In this document: one piece after another, positions 60,370 through 64,000 of the stretch
Layout: each line of letters opens with the position of its first letter
Position numbering within the stretch: the stretch's first letter is position 1
From: Epiperipatus broadwayi
Lineage: Eukaryota; Onychophora; Udeonychophora; Euonychophora; Peripatidae
Length of the DNA: 64,000 nucleotides
Assembly (NCBI GenBank): GCA_028023455.1
Contig: JAQFVV010000351.1
Coordinates: forward strand, 498,001-562,000
Reading direction: 5' to 3'
Translations under genes and position numbers: made by a program
Notes under the pieces: model-generated
The model's database searches: none
Told to the model about the DNA's origin: nothing
Seen by the model: the letters and a program-made list of their open reading frames with translations, nothing else

Positions 60370-61220
60370 CTTGGTTATTCAATTCTACATATTTCTTCCT
60401 GTCTCCTTTATTATCCATGAAGATCAATATTCACCATTTTTACCTATTCACTATAGAGCATCTTTCATTAAACTATATATATTTTTAATATATGTCCAAT
60501 CCAGTTTCCCTTTCTATTTATAATTTTGTCAATCTTTTTTTTTCATTTACTCTTTCCATAACTTACTCATTTGCTATTTCATTTATTCATTTAATTTTTC
60601 TATTCATCTTCATGACCATCTCCAATCTGTTTCCAACTCTTTCACTTATTGTCCACTTTTCATAACTGTACAATAATACATTTTAAACATTGCATTTAAT
60701 TAATTTGTTTCTTAATTCTGTCTTCAAAGATCACAAAATAATTTCTTTCTCTTAATAAATGCCTTTTTTGCTAATGCTATTCTTTTTTTAATTTGATTTC
60801 TTCCATTTTCATTCAACCAATTCTTAAACTATATTATCCTTTGTATTCATTTGTTCTCTTTTTGTATTTCTCCCTAAAAATAAATTAGCCTTCTCAACAT
60901 TAATTATCATACCATGTTCTAGATATCCTTCTTCCAGTTTAATGAATATATTCTAGAGATTCTTTTTATCTTTAGCTAAAAAAACAATATTCTGTACATA
61001 TCCATTTTACATTTTAATATTTTATCTTCTAAGTTAGCCCCTTTATCAAATAATTTTTTATCTAATATATCTTCTAAATAAATATTACAAACTCACACAT
61101 AACATGCAGCATTCTTGTCTAACTCCTTTTTATATACTAACTTTTTCTATATCATTATTCTCCAGTGTGATTCTTATTCTTTCGGCCAAGTATATCTATT
61201 CCAAACCAATATACCAAACA
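60370..61220 (-). pseudogene. RTE-like LINE fragment, RT palm to C-terminus
   Basis: Minus-strand blocks in order: KGVRQECCM (motif B, GVRQGC), DKGANLEDKILKC, then YVQNIVFLAKDKKNL in place of YADDTV-LAKD---L, so the catalytic aspartates are lost. Next LEHGMIINVEKAN, KKNSISKKGIY-EKE in the place of KRRIALAKKAFIKKK, and LKTELRNKLIKCNV-NVLLYSYEKWTISER, matching LK--L-KCYVWSVLLYGCETWTISER. Stops and shifts throughout. It is the same broad LINE group as the 2.5-8.9 kb relic. Confidence 0.75.
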
Positions 61221-61371
61221 AAGGTTTCTGAAAAAATGAGCAAACTCTTTAATGCATTTGGATATTAGATTTAAAAATTAGATGGTTAGAATTACTATAA
61301 TATTTGTTAATAATTTATGTCGATATTAGTATATGTAAAATATTAACTATTTTTTATTAATAATTATTATT

Positions 61372-61873
61372 AAACAGGCAAAACTCTATACGTATTGCCA
61401 CAGAGTGCAAGCCAGAGTAATCAATGGATGCCAGAAGGCTTACACATAAAATCCCTATCTAGTGCCTACTCACCCAATATCCCCAGACTAGTTTGTGGCT
61501 TGTAGCCTACATCAGTGAGGAGCCTGGAGTCTGAGAGCACTGCACCTAGATTTTAGGATCTAATGCAACCCTCCAGCATCCACCTTTTATCTCTACTTAA
61601 CTACAAGACTATCTACAAGACCATGAATCTTAAATTGAAAGCACCATAATATTTTCAATCCAAGCTCATTAGCTTATATAGTCATATAGGTCTGAACTCA
61701 GTTCAGTACCCATACATTTTGGTGACTTTGGTTCTTTAATAACCATAGCCACCAATGTCCTATTAGGCAGGATTGGTTTTAAGCCCATAAACATCACATG
61801 ATCACCATTTCTTATGCTTGCTTGTAACTGTTAAGCATGCATAAGAAATGGTGATTATGTGATGTTTATTGAC
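61372..61873 (+). mobile_element. About 500-bp noncoding element flanked by 15-bp repeats
   Basis: Starts AAACAGGCAAAACTCT, ends in a hairpin (61788-61868: AAACATCACATGATCACCAT pairs with ATGGTGATTATGTGATGTTT). Identical TTAATAATTATTATT lies directly left (61357-61371) and near the right end (61874-61888). That is a possible target duplication, but the word is low complexity. It is GC-richer than its surroundings and shares its first 125 bp and its last part with the 51-kb foldback. No protein coding. Confidence 0.6.
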
Positions 61874-61888
61874 TTAATAATTATTATT

Positions 61889-64000
61889 CTGAAGCAGTAC
61901 TTTTGTTTGGTTATTTGTATCACTTACACTGATATGATGTCAACTAAGTAAATCCATTTATCATTTTCTAAATAGTTGTAATTATTGGATCCTTCTTTTA
62001 ATTTTTTATTTTAAATATGGACAGTGAATTATTGTTCATAGGATAATTTTAATTCTTTTTCTTTTGGAAGCTGCAATATTAATTCTAGTTTTTTTCAGAT
62101 TACTAGATCAATAAGCTGCATATCAGCAGAAATCATTTTAAAATATTTGGTGCATTTGTCACTTATAAATATTTTCATTGCAAATATGTGCAAGCCTTTA
62201 TTAATAATTTTAAATCTTTGTTTAGAACAATGTTCTTATATTTTTCTTATAGGAAACAATTTTAAACTTTGCACCAATTTTATATACCATCAGTAATAAG
62301 AATTATTATTTTGACATTTAAAATAGCATTCTTTCTGTGACACAAACATAGGTGTCAAAAATGTATTTAATAAAAAAGTGCACTAAACAATCTTTGAACT
62401 TTATCTTGAATATGCCAACATACATTCGGCTTCGTGTTATAATATAAAAAACAAAGAACAACTATTAAGCAGTCAGTGAAAGCTGGAATCAATGTAAAAA
62501 GAAAAATTGGAACACAAAATATAATAATAAATGAAATAATAAGTTTTTTTTTAAAATTAACCAATCATTTTTATATCAAAAATGATTTTCAAATATTTTA
62601 ATAATTTTTTTAATATAAAATATTTTAAAATATTTTCTTTATTTTCAAAACAAATTTCTATTAATAATGTTGGTAAATTTTTGCTGCAGTTATTCAATTA
62701 TTTAATTAAATGATTTTTTTCTTAAAATCTTAATATCACATTTTTGCCTGTTTAACATAAAAATTTTAATGAAATGTTTTTTCTTCAAAATATAAATACT
62801 TTTTTAAGCTACCAAATCAATTTTAATTATAAAATTCAACTTATATTAACATTTGTTTAATTTTTTTTATAAGTTAAAAAATATTGTGAAAAATATTAAA
62901 TTTAACAAAACAAACGTCTGATAAATTCATTTAAATGCTATTTAATTTATAGATTTATTTTTTCTATTTACTTAGAAATATTTCTACCTAACTCCTTTAA
63001 TTTTTTTTTTTTTAATTTTGCAGATTTTTTTTTTAATCTATTGTTTACATATTAATTTATTATATATATAAAATAATTTGCTTGCTACATATAATGTAAC
63101 AATAGTAATATATATAGTATATTCAAAACTCAATTGTGGTCAACACATCTAACTGAATTATCTACAAATGAATAATAAAGCTATTATACATTTCTGAATT
63201 ACTAGTTTTTTTAATATTATTTTTTAAGTTTATCAAATGAAGCAAAATGGATTTCGGTCAGCATTATGACTCAAAGTTTTTATTCAAATTAAAAGCCATT
63301 ACAAAGCATTTTATATGAAGATCATGAATACACACACATGTATATAACAATGAAACAGCATAAGTTTTGGGAAACAAAGTATGCTTTTAATATTGTAATA
63401 GTATAAAACAAATATTATTTTATAATCAGTGATGTTCAAATTTTATTTTTAAGTATACCAAATGTAATAGAATTTCCCTTAGATTAAAAGATCATATTCA
63501 GACTCTACTTGGGTTGCCAAATGCAGTGGTATGAAAATAAACTATGTAGAAAGCTTATCAATTATTCTGGCAAACTAATGTAATAATAATAACAATCAAC
63601 ACTTAAGTTAATATATGAATATAAAAAAATAGAGATTCTCAATATTTAGATCAATGTGGAATATAATATAAGCAACTAAATCCTTTAGATAATTAAAATA
63701 TAGTTGAAATTATAAATGGAGTTTAATTAAATACAAATATGTAATGAGAAAACCCTGTAACTCAACTAGAAAATTAGGCAGTACAAAATAACTAATTTCA
63801 CTAATGCAATGATTACTTTTATTAGTGATTTACCCTAACTATCTTAGATCACACATGTAGAGCCTCATGCAAGTCTGTTAATGAAACATTGCACTAGATC
63901 ACAAATGTATATTTGTAAAAAGGATATTAAGCTAAATGTTATCAGTTGTATTTCCTAATCACCCTATTTGATCTCGATCTCCATTTGACCTGGGTAAAGT
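61889..64000. other. AT-rich, no gene seen
   Basis: Long T and TA runs; no reading frame or repeat family recognised. The minus-strand frame 62367-62564 is hydrophobic and looks like chance. Confidence 0.5.

Overview
This is eukaryotic, almost certainly animal, nuclear DNA. It is very A+T-rich (roughly three quarters by eye). It has no dense gene arrangement, no bacterial-type operons, and no reading frame I can assign to a host gene. What can be recognised is a graveyard of transposable elements set in AT-rich unique sequence and microsatellites. The element mix (Penelope-like elements with GIY-YIG domains, a CR1-like LINE with an SGNH esterase, RTE-like and L1/Tx1-like LINEs, Buster-type hAT, mariner, a tRNA-type SINE) fits many AT-rich invertebrates such as chelicerates, cnidarians or molluscs. 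I cannot narrow it further from the sequence. The window is best read as one large intergenic or intronic region.

Layout. 1-2.5 kb: a perfect inverted repeat at the very left edge, a short tandem repeat and AT-rich sequence. 2.5-8.9 kb: one old RTE-like LINE on the minus strand, in pieces (endonuclease, linker, RT palm with an intact YADD, thumb, C-terminus), interrupted by a foldback element and by about 2.2 kb of unrelated sequence sitting between TA runs. 9-15.5 kb: no recognisable content. 15.5-16.2 kb: a long foldback made of two opposed Penelope GIY-YIG fragments. 16.7-17.4 kb: a mariner relic. 17.5-21.5 kb: a nearly complete but inactivated CR1-like LINE (SGNH esterase, endonuclease, RT, zinc knuckle); a 5'-truncated relative lies at 43.3-44.3 kb.

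24.1-25.0 kb: a 772-bp insert bounded by identical 51-bp direct repeats, starting with a piggyBac-like TTAA-CCC end. 25-30.2 kb: several tandem repeats around an L1/Tx1-like LINE (27.4-29.2 kb), inside copies of a dispersed repeat. 31.5-42 kb: two large repeat segments, each present twice but in opposite order, enclosing an LTR-type gag relic, another LINE C-terminus and an unrecognised coiled-coil reading frame. 42.4-42.9 kb: a long (TA)n tract and a further dispersed repeat copy.

45.4-49.6 kb is the clearest structure: a Buster-like hAT transposon with an 8-bp target duplication is inserted in the GIY-YIG domain of a Penelope-like element, and the host element's reading frame resumes in phase on the other side. 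49.6-64 kb: AT-rich DNA with two related foldback or retroposon elements (51.1 and 61.4 kb), a GC-rich tRNA-type SINE (56.4 kb), an inverted pair of Penelope fragments (56.8-58.0 kb), a (GATA)n microsatellite, another Penelope fragment (59.4 kb) and an RTE-like LINE fragment (60.4-61.2 kb). No intact, plausibly active element was found. All protein family names rest on motif recognition by eye, not on a database search.
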